Positions 53,799 to 62,176 of a stretch of 64,000 nt of DNA are shown piece after piece. Source of the DNA: Prostheceraeus crozeri (taxonomy: Eukaryota; Platyhelminthes; Polycladida; Euryleptidae). The stretch spans positions 57,316 to 121,315 of the forward strand of contig CAJQUW010007884.1 in the NCBI GenBank assembly GCA_907163375.1, read 5' to 3'. The position numbers and the translations under genes were made by a program. The stretch's first letter is position 1. Each line of letters starts with the position of its first letter. The notes beneath the pieces were generated by a model, which had not been told where the DNA came from, searched no databases, and saw only the letters and a list, made by a program, of their open reading frames with translations.

Positions 53799-54700
53799 CC
53801 CCCCCCCTCTGGTCCGCCAGTGTCGTGATGTGCCGTCGAGGTTCTGCTGCCGTCCCCCCCCCCTCTGGTCCGCCAGTGTGTGAGTCTCGGGTGTCTGTGT
53901 CCGACCGCCTGGTGGACTTGGGCGACCGTCTAGGTTGACGTGGGCGACCGTCTAGGTTGTCTTGGTTAAACTGTGGTATGTTTTGGTGTGTAGTGTCGAA
54001 ACGCGGCCTCGGATGTGAAAACGGAGGTCAGATTCGGATTCAGCGTGAAATTCTGCATCTGTATGGTGAATTTGAAAGCAATCGGAGATAAAAATTTTCC
54101 GCTGACGTCCCCCCCCCCTTTGATCTAACTTTGGTTCTAGTGGACGGATTTTGTTCGTTCGACTTGCATTGGAAAGAGGATGAAACACTGCTCGACCGCA
54201 TTTTTCGTTGCGAGTCAATCGGAGCAGCCGTTCAAAAGTTAGAGCGGTTACAAGATTTTAGGTCGGAGCTCACCTGAAAAAATCCTAAGTGTCAGAGTGA
54301 CTTTGTATGGGAAAAATTAAAAATTTTCCAAAGTGTGGAATTTCGACCTGGGACCTTTACCAAAGTTTGTTTCATCAAATTTCGCTGACTCCCCCCCCCT
54401 TTGATCTAACTTTGGTTCTAGTGGACGGATTTTGTTCGTTCGACTTGCATTGGAAAGAGGATGAAACACTGCTCGACCGCATTTTTCGTTGCGAGTCAAT
54501 CGGAGCAGCCGTTCAAAAGTTAGAGCGGTTACAAGATTTTAGGTCGGAGCTCACCTGAAAAAATCCTAAGTGTCAGAGTGACTTTGTATGGGAAAAATTA
54601 AAAATTTTCCAAAGTGTGGAATTTCGACCTGGGACCTTTACCAAAGTTTGTTTCATCAAACTTTGAAATTTCACTGACGTCCCCCCCCCTCTGGACAGCT
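53799..54700 (+). repeat. Poly-C-anchored tandem repeats in the Polinton terminal region
   Basis: Five runs of 9-10 C (53799, 53854, 54109, 54391, 54681), each preceded by a GT or ACT and followed by TCTGG or TTTGATCTAAC, head successive units. Units at 54119-54390 and 54400-54680 are almost identical (period 281). The last unit is diverged, and the first two share CTCTGGTCCGCCAGTGT. They probably form part of the terminal inverted repeat. Open frames across them are repeated shadows. Confidence 0.85.
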
Positions 54701-54934
54701 TGCTTCGATTTTGGCTTCCAGTGGAGGGATTTTGTCGTGCGATAGCTCGTTTGAAAGCTAAGAGTGAGACAAATTCAGTGAAACAATCGGCTTGTTCCTA
54801 TCTGCCTTCGTTTAGATGTGAGACGCCATTTACGATTTTGGGACATTGGCGAAAAACGACGGAGTTAGATTTCGAATCAGCTTAATGTTATTGTCCAATG
54901 AGGATCATCATCCAATGAGAATCAAGCATTTCTT

Positions 54935-54942
54935 TATAAATA
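54935..54942 (+). promoter_or_regulatory. TATA box for the Polinton plus-strand gene block
   Basis: TATAAATA lies about 100 bases upstream of the first ATG (55043), leaving room for a start near 54965-54975. It is the best core-promoter match in the element and is notable because the same element encodes a TBP-like protein. Confidence 0.6.
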
Positions 54943-55042
54943 GCGAGCCTTCCACAGTGAGAATCATTCCATCGTTGAATCACACGAGTGACGGACGCAC
55001 ATTTTCTCTCTCTCTAGTTCCCTGTTCTATTATCCAACTAAA

Positions 55043-55818
55043 ATGGTAAGTCGCTACTTCCCTCCCTCTCCTCCCTTGAACGTAAACTTAATACAATCTT
55101 TTTTCATTTTCAGGCATCTACTCCATCTGCTGCACTAGTAGGACAAAATGACGGTCAAACGTTACAAGGTTCGCTCCGATCAGATCATCTACAACTGAGG
55201 CCAGTGGAAGAAACAACCAAGGTACATAATCCTACACCGCTACAGCGTAAATTTAAACAAGTCTTGCGTTATGATGATCATAGCGTAGTACTCCAAACGG
55301 GAATGCTCCCTTCCACGGATGTCAAGATAATGCACAATCAGTATGGGGACTACATACTGATCCCCGTGAGTCCGTACATTCGCCGCCAACTTGATATTAT
55401 TGAGGAGTACGTGACATTAAATATGGACATTCCTACTCCTCTTGCTCAAGAGTGGAAAGCGAGAGATGACAAGGATACTCCCTATAGAAAGATTTGGGAT
55501 GGTAATCAAATTTGCCTACCGGTATCACATTGGTGTACTTACTATAAGAAGGAGGGAGATCATTCAACAATCATCACATGCGACGAGCTCGGAGAAGGTA
55601 CTTGGGATATCCTTTTCAAAGTGAATGGACTATATTATGGTCAGCACAAAGATAATAAAATAGCCTCTCTCTCCATGCATATGGAATCCATCCTATATAT
55701 TCCAAAAGCAGCCAGCGTAGATGACATAATTGATCAAATCCTCAACAGCAGTGGTACGAAGCGCAAGTCGGAGAAGAATGCTACATCAAAACGCAAATCA
55801 AAGAAGGAGAATTACTAG
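55043..55818 (+). CDS. Polinton protein of unknown function with basic tail (spliced start)
   Basis: About 235 residues. The ATG at 55043 is followed at once by GTAAGT, and a pyrimidine-rich TTTTCATTTTCAG ends at 55113, so a 68-base intron appears to separate the start codon from the rest, which is open from 55114. The body has HNPTPLQRKFKQVLRYDDHS, YILIPVSPYIRRQLDIIEEY, ICLPVSHWCTYY and GTWDILFKVNGLYYGQHKD, and ends with a Lys/Arg-rich tail (KRKSEKNATSKRKSKKENY) that could bind DNA or act as a nuclear signal. I do not recognise the family. First gene of the plus-strand block, just behind the TATA box. Confidence 0.75.
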
Positions 55819-55852
55819 TCCTTTCCTAACTCTACCCTATGACAATTCGCTT

Positions 55853-55978
55853 ATGTGCTTTGAGTGTCGTAGACGTGGTCTTATTAGATACATTTTACTT
55901 CTTCGTTGCCATCATATCATTTGTGTATTTTGTCGTGAAAAGCATCGATGTAATTCTTCATTTTGTAATATGTTATAG
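55853..55978 (+). CDS. Polinton small RING-like zinc-finger ORF
   Basis: 41 residues from ATG 55853: MCFECRRRGLIRYILLLRCH then HIICVFCREKHRCNSSFC. The spacing C-x2-C-x12-CHH-x2-C-x2-C...C-x4-C is that of a compact RING or related zinc finger. The frame is open further upstream but there overlaps the end of the preceding gene. It may be an independent small protein or an exon. Confidence 0.5.
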   Translation: MCFECRRRGLIRYILLLRCHHIICVFCREKHRCNSSFCNML

Positions 55979-56030
55979 AACGCTTCCTTAGATGTGTAAA
56001 TTTCCGTTTTAGGCTTCTATCATCATTTTT

Positions 56031-56561
56031 ATGGATTGTGAGGGTGAACCTGTACAGGAGCTCAGTGCTATTGCTATGAACAATTGGACATATCAGATTG
56101 TCAGTGTCTATCATCAACATGCCAACTGCGATCCCAATGTTGATCAATGGGCGAGAAAACACATTCATGGACTTAATCTGAAATATTTGCAAGACTATGG
56201 CTTTTCTTGTGAGAGTGCTCTTCTTATTGACTTTAAACGATGGTTAGCTGCTTTCAATGTTATACGCATCTTTTGTAATAATCCTGGTAAGGAGAGGAAA
56301 GTATTTCCCAATCTAATCATTGATGATATTTTGCTCCCGCCTTGGGATAGTAGAGTGAATCAACATTATCATGAAGTCACGAAACGTTTTAAGGATTTGT
56401 GTGTTCCTATTTTGTCTGTTCGTTGTAGTAGCTACGTTCATAACCAATGCTTCTTTCCTCCTTACCTCAACACTGCCAAAGTCCTGTATGGTTATCATTG
56501 CTCGCTGTATGATAGTTATCAGCTGTATCTATTTTATCTCTTTCAAACCATTGATTTATAA
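56031..56561 (+). CDS. Polinton protein, possible DEDD-type exonuclease fold
   Basis: 176 residues from ATG 56031. The start MDCEGEPVQELSAIAM resembles exonuclease motif I (D-x-E followed by EIgai). Later comes NVIRIFCNNPGKERK, then IIDDILLPPWDSRVNQHYHE and SYVHNQC, giving further Asp/His residues in a plausible order for the fold. TTTTAG stands just upstream (56007-56012) and may be an acceptor, because the hydrophobic residues before MDCEG are also encoded (SIIIF). The functional call is inference. It follows the small zinc-finger ORF and is followed by AATAAA near 56583. Confidence 0.45.
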   Translation: MDCEGEPVQELSAIAMNNWTYQIVSVYHQHANCDPNVDQWARKHIHGLNLKYLQDYGFSCESALLIDFKRWLAAFNVIRIFCNNPGKERKVFPNLIIDDILLPPWDSRVNQHYHEVTKRFKDLCVPILSVRCSSYVHNQCFFPPYLNTAKVLYGYHCSLYDSYQLYLFYLFQTIDL

Positions 56562-56648
56562 TGCATGCTTGTTACCGTTATTCAATAAATGTTACTATGA
56601 GAAGAGTTGTTGTTTTCATGCAATGGATGGGTTAGATAAAGGGCGATC

Positions 56649-57059
56649 ATGTCTTTCTCAAACGACTGCGGAACATTACGTTTTCATAGGCAAAGTTTAA
56701 AAGGAGCTGTTCAAGATTATGTGATAAATTTTCATAAAGATGAGACTGACATCGAAGCAGTGCTCGATGATGCTAGCACTCTATTTCTAGAGTTAATGAA
56801 TACATTCTCTGATAGCATTGTCATGGCGCGATTAGTTGCGAAAATTAAGTTTAGTCATTTTGGAAAGGAAGAGGTGGAAACTCGCTCTTTCCATTTTACT
56901 TCTTATTCAATGGAAGTGGTAGATCACCCCGAAGAATTTTTTAAAAGACATATGATAAAAATTGCTGAACGTCTTAACGCATTTAACCATCATGGTAGCA
57001 GTCTAGTGATTGAAGCGATTTCAGATATTCACATTCAACTTTCCATAAACAAAAATTAA
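56649..57059 (+). CDS. Polinton protein resembling the N-terminal region of Polinton DNA polymerases
   Basis: 136 residues. The second half, HFTSYSMEVVDHPEEFFKRH, then ERLNAFNHHGSSLVIEAISD and IHIQLS, resembles the conserved region ahead of family-B polymerases in Polinton- and adintovirus-like elements, where an F..RGSGW..... block is followed by I.I. Here it is a separate short gene with no polymerase motifs. Three bases separate it from the next gene. Similarity is judged from memory of the motif only. Confidence 0.5.
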   Translation: MSFSNDCGTLRFHRQSLKGAVQDYVINFHKDETDIEAVLDDASTLFLELMNTFSDSIVMARLVAKIKFSHFGKEEVETRSFHFTSYSMEVVDHPEEFFKRHMIKIAERLNAFNHHGSSLVIEAISDIHIQLSINKN

Positions 57060-57061
57060 AA

Positions 57062-57385
57062 ATGCAGTGGTACTTGATTGTAGCACAACTGGTTTTCGAG
57101 CTATGTCTGCTCACTCTCGAAGTATATTCCTTCTGTACATGCGTCTATTATTTAGAAAAGGCTAGCAAATTCATATCTTCAAAAAGACTTGCTATAGACA
57201 TCAGTAACGGTGAAACTATGTGTTGCGATGTATGTAAACGAAAGGATGGAAATGAAAAGCGCATCTTCAAGAGATGTAAGCATGCTTTTTGTCAACGCTG
57301 TTTCATACGTAATTGCATTCAACTTTGCCAATGTAACCACTGTGATATTGCTCATTTCGAGTGTCACTTATGCCGCAATAGTTAG
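57062..57385 (+). CDS. Polinton membrane-anchored RING-finger protein
   Basis: 107 residues. The N-terminus MQWYLIVAQLVFELCLLTLE plus VYSFCTCVYYL is a hydrophobic segment of 25-30 residues. It is followed by a RING-type pattern CCDVCKRKD...FKRCKHAFCQRC...LCQCNHC...CHLC. By analogy this could be a ubiquitin ligase tethered to a membrane, but that is inference. Neighbours are the polymerase-N-terminal-like gene and a basic core-like gene. Confidence 0.7.
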   Translation: MQWYLIVAQLVFELCLLTLEVYSFCTCVYYLEKASKFISSKRLAIDISNGETMCCDVCKRKDGNEKRIFKRCKHAFCQRCFIRNCIQLCQCNHCDIAHFECHLCRNS

Positions 57386-57436
57386 TACCTATGCATATGT
57401 GGTAAAGATAGGTTTTAGCAAAGACTAACACGGAAA

Positions 57437-57793
57437 ATGGCGAAACGTAAAATGACGAAACGTAAAAGTCAAAAGTTTTCTTCAGCCATTCAAGCTCTCC
57501 GACGAATGAAAGCAAATCAGCGATACAATGCTATACGACATGCTAACGATAAATTCATTTGTGAAATTATTTCTCATGTGAGAAAGTTGAGGACGAAGAA
57601 ATTAGCACCAAAACAACGAAAGTTACTTAAGCGATATGCTACAAAATTGCGTTTCATCTCCAATCCTAAAGTCGCCCTTCAAAGAAAGAGGAAAACTCTA
57701 ACACAAAAGGGCGGTTTCCTTTCAGCAATACTTCCAATGATAGCTCCTGCCGTGGGCAACCTATTGGGAAATATCTTTGGCTCTAAGCGTTAA
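57437..57793 (+). CDS. Polinton basic virion-core-like protein
   Basis: 118 residues, very rich in Lys/Arg (MAKRKMTKRKSQKFSSAIQA start). The C-terminus is hydrophobic and glycine-containing: KGGFLSAILPMIAPAVGNLL then GNIFGSKR. The layout (basic DNA-binding part plus amphipathic end with a GG site) recalls adenoviral core/membrane-active peptides such as pX or pVI. That comparison is inference. The gene overlaps the upstream-extended frame of the ATPase. Confidence 0.6.
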   Translation: MAKRKMTKRKSQKFSSAIQALRRMKANQRYNAIRHANDKFICEIISHVRKLRTKKLAPKQRKLLKRYATKLRFISNPKVALQRKRKTLTQKGGFLSAILPMIAPAVGNLLGNIFGSKR

Positions 57794-57824
57794 TTATGCA
57801 AATGTTGAGTTTCAAAGTAATAAA

Positions 57825-58442
57825 ATGGATTTCAGACTTCAATGCGATAAAGTTCTGACTGTATCAGGTCCATCTCATGCAGGTAAAACTGTTTTCACGC
57901 TGAATTTATTGGATAAAAGAAGGGAGTTGTTTAGGGAACCTATCAATCGAGTGATTTGGTGTTATGGTATTTATCAACCGTCGCTGTTTCAGGAATTGCA
58001 AAGTCGCAACTTTATTCGACATGAAGGAATTATTGCAGTGGATAAACTTCAGTCTAATGATGTTGTTGTATTGGATGATTTATTAAAAGAAAGTAAGAAT
58101 TCAAAAGATGTTACAGATATGTTCACTCGCGCAGCACATCATAAAAGGTGCTTTATCATCTATATCACACAAAATTTGTTTCCTGATGGAAAAGAAGCTC
58201 GTACACGAAACCTGAATACACACTATTATGCTATTTTCAAGAATCCGCGAGATAAAAGTCAATTTGAAATTTTAGCGCGACAAGTTGCACCCAGAGGATC
58301 AAAAGCCTTAATTGAAATTTTTCAAGCAGCTACTGAAAAACCATACGGTTACTTATTCATTGACTTTACGCAAGAGTGTCCGGAAGAATTTAGATTTCGA
58401 AGTGATATTTTGAAAACTCCCATGATTATCTACAAACTATGA
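57825..58442 (+). CDS. Polinton genome-packaging ATPase (FtsK/HerA family)
   Basis: 205 residues. Walker A GPSHAGKT (residues 15-22), Walker B DVVVLDDLL (Asp84/Asp85), followed by AHHKRCFIIYITQNLF, the sensor region of A32-type packaging ATPases that pump DNA into capsids. ATG 57825 (MDFRLQCDK) is preferred over one 48 bases upstream because Walker A then sits at the usual distance and overlap with the preceding gene is avoided. Its stop overlaps the next start (ATGA). Confidence 0.93.
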   Translation: MDFRLQCDKVLTVSGPSHAGKTVFTLNLLDKRRELFREPINRVIWCYGIYQPSLFQELQSRNFIRHEGIIAVDKLQSNDVVVLDDLLKESKNSKDVTDMFTRAAHHKRCFIIYITQNLFPDGKEARTRNLNTHYYAIFKNPRDKSQFEILARQVAPRGSKALIEIFQAATEKPYGYLFIDFTQECPEEFRFRSDILKTPMIIYKL

Positions 58443-59131
58443 GTTCTTATTCTCGCATGATTGTTATTCCTCAGGATGAATATGTACAATTGACTGCCAT
58501 GCAGCAAGTAAAGCAACCTCTTGCAAATCAAATGTATAGGAAAGAAATAGATTATCAGCAAAATGTTCACATCAAAGATCCACATCGTGCTGTATTATTA
58601 CAATCGGAAACTGTTGAGCAATTGAAAAACTTGAAGAATAAGATGCGTGACTCTGTATCGACTGCTACACCTTTAGCATCTCGCGCACATGCCATATCTC
58701 TTTTCAACAGTATTGAACCCCATCTCAATGTAAATGATAGAGGAGAAATCATTACAGATGAAAATAAAGTGATTGATGCTTCACGTTATGAAGACTTGAT
58801 TCAGTATGCGACACGTAGAAAGCGCCGTCAGGGCTATGTTCCACCTGGTTGGTCATACTTTCTTAAACTATTGAAAAAGCATAATGTGCCAAAATTTGCT
58901 TTAAATAATGAGACATTGAAAGAACTTGATTCAACAGTGGCTACTACTCCAATGCTTCAGGTGATGAAAATGCCAACAAATTGGTTTAAGACGTCACCTG
59001 CTACATCCCCTCCCACACTCACTAAGCAAACAAGAGGAAGAACTCGACGTAGATCTACATCGCCACTAAAACTGGTAAAAGGAAAACGTAAAACAGCTCC
59101 TCCTAGGAAATACATGTTCTCAGACTATTAA
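58439..59131 (+). CDS. Polinton conserved protein of unknown function
   Basis: 230 residues. A predicted helical region (residues 50-75, LLQSETVEQLKNLKNKMRDS), the block RKRRQGYVPPGWSYFLKLLK with KHNVPKFALN, and a Ser/Thr/Arg-rich tail (GRTRRRSTSPLKLVKGKRKT). I believe such proteins recur next to the ATPase in Polintons, possibly as a virion component; no fold can be named. It overlaps the ATPase stop by four bases and ends one base before the next ORF. Confidence 0.7.
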   Translation: MSSYSRMIVIPQDEYVQLTAMQQVKQPLANQMYRKEIDYQQNVHIKDPHRAVLLQSETVEQLKNLKNKMRDSVSTATPLASRAHAISLFNSIEPHLNVNDRGEIITDENKVIDASRYEDLIQYATRRKRRQGYVPPGWSYFLKLLKKHNVPKFALNNETLKELDSTVATTPMLQVMKMPTNWFKTSPATSPPTLTKQTRGRTRRRSTSPLKLVKGKRKTAPPRKYMFSDY

Positions 59132-59132
59132 T

Positions 59133-59348
59133 ATGAAGCAGATGTGTTGCTTGCCATGTAATGAGCCGCCAGAGGTGAATGTCGTTGTCACTTGCACTTG
59201 CTGCGCCAGCTCTCATAATGAAACCCCTAAGCAATGTGAACACGATCGCAAAACCGCTAAAGCTAAATGCTGCAGTTGTTGTAAATGTAGAAAGGCAAGA
59301 AAGAAAAAAGATGAGAAGGAGGAAAAAGAGTCAGCCGTCATCGACTGA
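59133..59348 (+). CDS. Polinton cysteine-rich small protein
   Basis: 71 residues with 14 cysteines in pairs (MCCLPC, CTCCASS, KCCSCCKCRK) and an acidic/basic tail (KKKDEKEEKESAVID). It starts one base after the preceding stop and overlaps the integrase start by 38 bases in another frame. It could be a metal-binding protein. The pairing of Cys and the tight packing favour a real gene, but length alone cannot exclude chance. Confidence 0.5.
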   Translation: MKQMCCLPCNEPPEVNVVVTCTCCASSHNETPKQCEHDRKTAKAKCCSCCKCRKARKKKDEKEEKESAVID

Positions 59349-60399
59349 ACGTTTGAAGTCAATCTATTATGATGTAAAACATCCGGCAGGATTTGCATCT
59401 ATCAAGAAATTATCAAAAGCGAGTGGTCTTCCACAATCACAAGTGAAACGATGGTTAAAGGGTCAGGCTACCTATACACTCCACAAACAAGCGAAAAAGA
59501 AGTACCGCACCCGCCATTATATTGTTCATGACATCGATGAACAGTGGCAAGCAGATTTGTGCGATGTTGCCTCCATTTCAAAACATAACTCGGGTAATAA
59601 TTTTATTTTAACCGTCATTGATATTTTCTCGCGTTATGCGTGGGCTCAACCTTTAAAAACTAAAGAAGGGAAAGGAGTAGCAAAAGCATTCCAAACAATT
59701 TTTCGAGAAGGTCGCATTCCAAAAAGAATTCAGAGTGATCAAGGAAAAGAGTTTGAAAATCAGCATGTGACAAGATTATTTGAGAGGCATGACATTGAGT
59801 TGTTTAGTGTAAAGAGCGCTTATAAAGCTGCACTCGTTGAACGTTTTAATCGCACATTAAAAAATCGCTTGTGGCGACATTTTACTGCCAACTTGACACA
59901 AAATTGGACAAAGGTTCTACAAGATACACTCCATGCCTACAATCACTCTATCCATCGTTCTATTGGACTCAGACCAGTAGATGTAAATGCTGACAATGTA
60001 GATAAAGTGCGCGAATCATTCCAACGTAAACGCACTCATGTGAAAAGTGATGTGAAAATTGGCGATAAAGTTCGTATCTCAAAAGTGAAAAGTGTTTTTG
60101 CTAAAGGGTACCTTCCGAATTGGACAGAGGAGGTATTTACAGTATCAAGGATTAATCAAAAAGACTCTCCGACCACCTACAAGTTGAAAGATTACGATAA
60201 TGAAGAAATTGAGGGTAGCTTTTACCGCGATGAGATTGAGGTAGTCACTGAAAGTGAAACATATTTGGTAGAGAAAATCATTCGATGTAAAAAACGGCAA
60301 GGTGAAGAATGGTGTCTTGTTAAATGGACTGGTTATCCTTCAAGTATGAACTCTTGGATGCGTCGTGCCGACATCTTTCATCTAAGTGATCGACAGTGA
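59311..60399 (+). CDS. Polinton integrase with C-terminal chromodomain
   Basis: 362 residues from ATG 59311. The N-terminal region YYDVKHPAGFASIKKLSK...VKRWLKGQATYTLHKQ is the typical Polinton integrase start. The rve core has QADLCDV, QSDQGKEF and VERFNRTLK, providing the D, D and E of the catalytic triad. An SH3-like stretch (KIGDKVRISKVK) follows, then a chromodomain (YLVEKIIRCKKRQGEEWCLV then KWTGYPSSMNSW). Earlier ATGs in the frame lie inside the Cys-rich gene and are not favoured. It joins the excised element into host DNA; the chromodomain suggests targeting to modified histones. Confidence 0.95.
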   Translation: MRRRKKSQPSSTERLKSIYYDVKHPAGFASIKKLSKASGLPQSQVKRWLKGQATYTLHKQAKKKYRTRHYIVHDIDEQWQADLCDVASISKHNSGNNFILTVIDIFSRYAWAQPLKTKEGKGVAKAFQTIFREGRIPKRIQSDQGKEFENQHVTRLFERHDIELFSVKSAYKAALVERFNRTLKNRLWRHFTANLTQNWTKVLQDTLHAYNHSIHRSIGLRPVDVNADNVDKVRESFQRKRTHVKSDVKIGDKVRISKVKSVFAKGYLPNWTEEVFTVSRINQKDSPTTYKLKDYDNEEIEGSFYRDEIEVVTESETYLVEKIIRCKKRQGEEWCLVKWTGYPSSMNSWMRRADIFHLSDRQ

Positions 60400-60440
60400 T
60401 TCATGCAAAGTTGTAACTAACAATGTTTAGGGTTTGAGCT

Positions 60441-60896
60441 ATGAATCCAACTGCCTCATTTTATTCACGACCCTCCTATGTAAGTGGCGGAGGACAAATT
60501 TACATCGGTGCTCGCCGCCAACGTGGAGGTAGCATACTTGGTGCACTGAAATCTGTTGTAGCACCTCTCATATCCAATGTCGGTAGATCTTTAAAACGAA
60601 ATGTTTTAAGTAATGCCGTTGGCTTTGCTGGTGATGTTGCTAGTGATCTTTCCAGAGGTAGAAGTTTTAAGAGCAGTTTGTTGAATCGTGGGAAGGAACG
60701 CGGTTTAAAAACATTGAAGCAGACCATTGCTGGTGTTACTCAAGGAAAGAAATCACCTAAACGAATGAATAAAGGAAGGAGGAAACATCGCGGAGCTGGT
60801 AAGGTGCGATCTTCAGTCAAAAGGCATTCACGCAAACGTCGCAGAGGCTCTAATCATTCATCAGGCGCTAAACGACGACGCTGCTATAACTTCTAA
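60441..60896 (+). CDS. Polinton basic protein, pVI/core-like
   Basis: 151 residues. The N-terminus SYVSGGGQIYIGARRQRGGS precedes an amphipathic stretch (ILGALKSVVAPLISNVGRSL), and the second half is highly basic (HSRKRRRGSNHSSGAKRRR). GG-containing sites near residues 17-32 are of the type processed by adenain-like proteases. The gene sits directly before the capsid gene (2 bases), as expected for a minor virion protein. Function is inferred from composition and place. Confidence 0.6.
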   Translation: MNPTASFYSRPSYVSGGGQIYIGARRQRGGSILGALKSVVAPLISNVGRSLKRNVLSNAVGFAGDVASDLSRGRSFKSSLLNRGKERGLKTLKQTIAGVTQGKKSPKRMNKGRRKHRGAGKVRSSVKRHSRKRRRGSNHSSGAKRRRCYNF

Positions 60897-60898
60897 TC

Positions 60899-62176
60899 AT
60901 GGAGTGTAAAACTTCCGGTTTTTGTTTGTTCGATCAACAAGCCATACAGACAGATATTCTTAGTTCAAGTATTGTAGATTATCATCCTCGAACAGCTGAG
61001 AATGCTGGCCCCATTGAATTTGTTATTCCTGGTGGTAGTGATGACTACATAGATTTGAGTTATGCGATGCTTGATTTGAGGTTTAGAATTCAGCAAGCAG
61101 ATGGAACTGCTATTGACGATGCACATAAAGTTGGACTGAACAATTTACCATTGACTACATTACTTCGTGATGTTTCTCTAACGATTGGAGAGCAGCAAGT
61201 GGAAGGTGGTCAAAGCGATTATCCCTATAAATCATATTTCAATCATGTATCACAGTTTCATCCAGCAGCACAAAAAAGTCATATGGAAGCCATGGGATGG
61301 TACAGAGATGAAGCAGGAAAATTTGATGTTGAAACAAACAGTGGCTTTGTAAAGCGATCTGCTATGATTAAAGATAGTAGAGTATGTCAGCTATATGGTC
61401 CGCTGAATTTAGACTTCTTTAGACAGTCAAAGTTTTTACTGTGTAATACCAGCATGCGACTCAAGCTGACATTGAATAAGCCTGAATTTGCGCTGAATGC
61501 ATTTGCTAAAGTTGACAATTTTAGAATTCATGTGGAAGATATTGCACTTTACATTCGTCGAGTAGTACCGAATCCAAGTGTCATTAGAGGGCATGCTGAA
61601 GGCCTTAACCGCCAAAATGCCATTTACCCCATTCAGCATACAAAGCTTCTCACCTTTACAATTCCGAAAGATCAAAAGAGTTTCATGAAAGATGGCCTCT
61701 TTCCATCGGAAGCACCGAAGCTCCTCATGGTGGCAATGGTTGAAAATGATGCATTTAATGGTAATATAAAGAAGAATCCTTTCAATTTTAAACACAATCA
61801 GTTAAGTGAAATTGCTTTACGTGTAAATGGTGTGAGTCATCCTGGTCCACCCTACAAACCAGATTTTGCTTCAGATCAATTTATGCGCAGTTATGTTGAT
61901 TTTATGGATGTTTTTGGCTTTTACAATACGGATGACACCAACGGACTGACTATGAAAGAGTTTAAGAGTGGATATACTATTTATGCATTTGATTTGACTG
62001 CTGACAGCGATATTAGTGCACCCTATCGTCAAGCGAACGTGCCTCATAATATTCGTTTGGATTTAACGTTCAAAAGAACACTACCTGAGACGATCAATGT
62101 ATTAATTTATGCAGTCTTCGATTCAAATATTGAAATTACAAAGTATCGTGACGTGATTCTTCAGTATAATCGTTAA
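60899..62176 (+). CDS. Polinton jelly-roll capsid protein (F54H12.2-like)
   Basis: 425 residues. Resembles proteins widely annotated as F54H12.2-like, which belong to Polinton capsid genes. Recognisable parts are IDLSYAMLDLRFRIQQADGT, NNLPLTTLLRDVSLTIGEQQ, YPYKSYFNHVSQF and YTIYAFDLTADSD, and the end RLDLTFKRTLPETINVLIYA then YRDVILQYNR. A double jelly-roll major capsid role is the likeliest; a minor capsid role is the alternative. The stop shares its A with the protease ATG. Confidence 0.8.
   Translation: MECKTSGFCLFDQQAIQTDILSSSIVDYHPRTAENAGPIEFVIPGGSDDYIDLSYAMLDLRFRIQQADGTAIDDAHKVGLNNLPLTTLLRDVSLTIGEQQVEGGQSDYPYKSYFNHVSQFHPAAQKSHMEAMGWYRDEAGKFDVETNSGFVKRSAMIKDSRVCQLYGPLNLDFFRQSKFLLCNTSMRLKLTLNKPEFALNAFAKVDNFRIHVEDIALYIRRVVPNPSVIRGHAEGLNRQNAIYPIQHTKLLTFTIPKDQKSFMKDGLFPSEAPKLLMVAMVENDAFNGNIKKNPFNFKHNQLSEIALRVNGVSHPGPPYKPDFASDQFMRSYVDFMDVFGFYNTDDTNGLTMKEFKSGYTIYAFDLTADSDISAPYRQANVPHNIRLDLTFKRTLPETINVLIYAVFDSNIEITKYRDVILQYNR

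Noticed and set aside
53952-54558. Repeated 60-88 residue frames on both strands
   Set aside because: They are translations of the poly-C tandem repeat units.
55204-55206. GTG at 55204 as start of the first Polinton gene
   Set aside because: Animal genes rarely start at GTG; the frame is open further upstream to a good splice acceptor in phase with an ATG.
57777-57824. Upstream ATG for the packaging ATPase
   Set aside because: It overlaps the preceding gene and adds a stretch unlike the family; ATG 57825 puts Walker A at the usual place.
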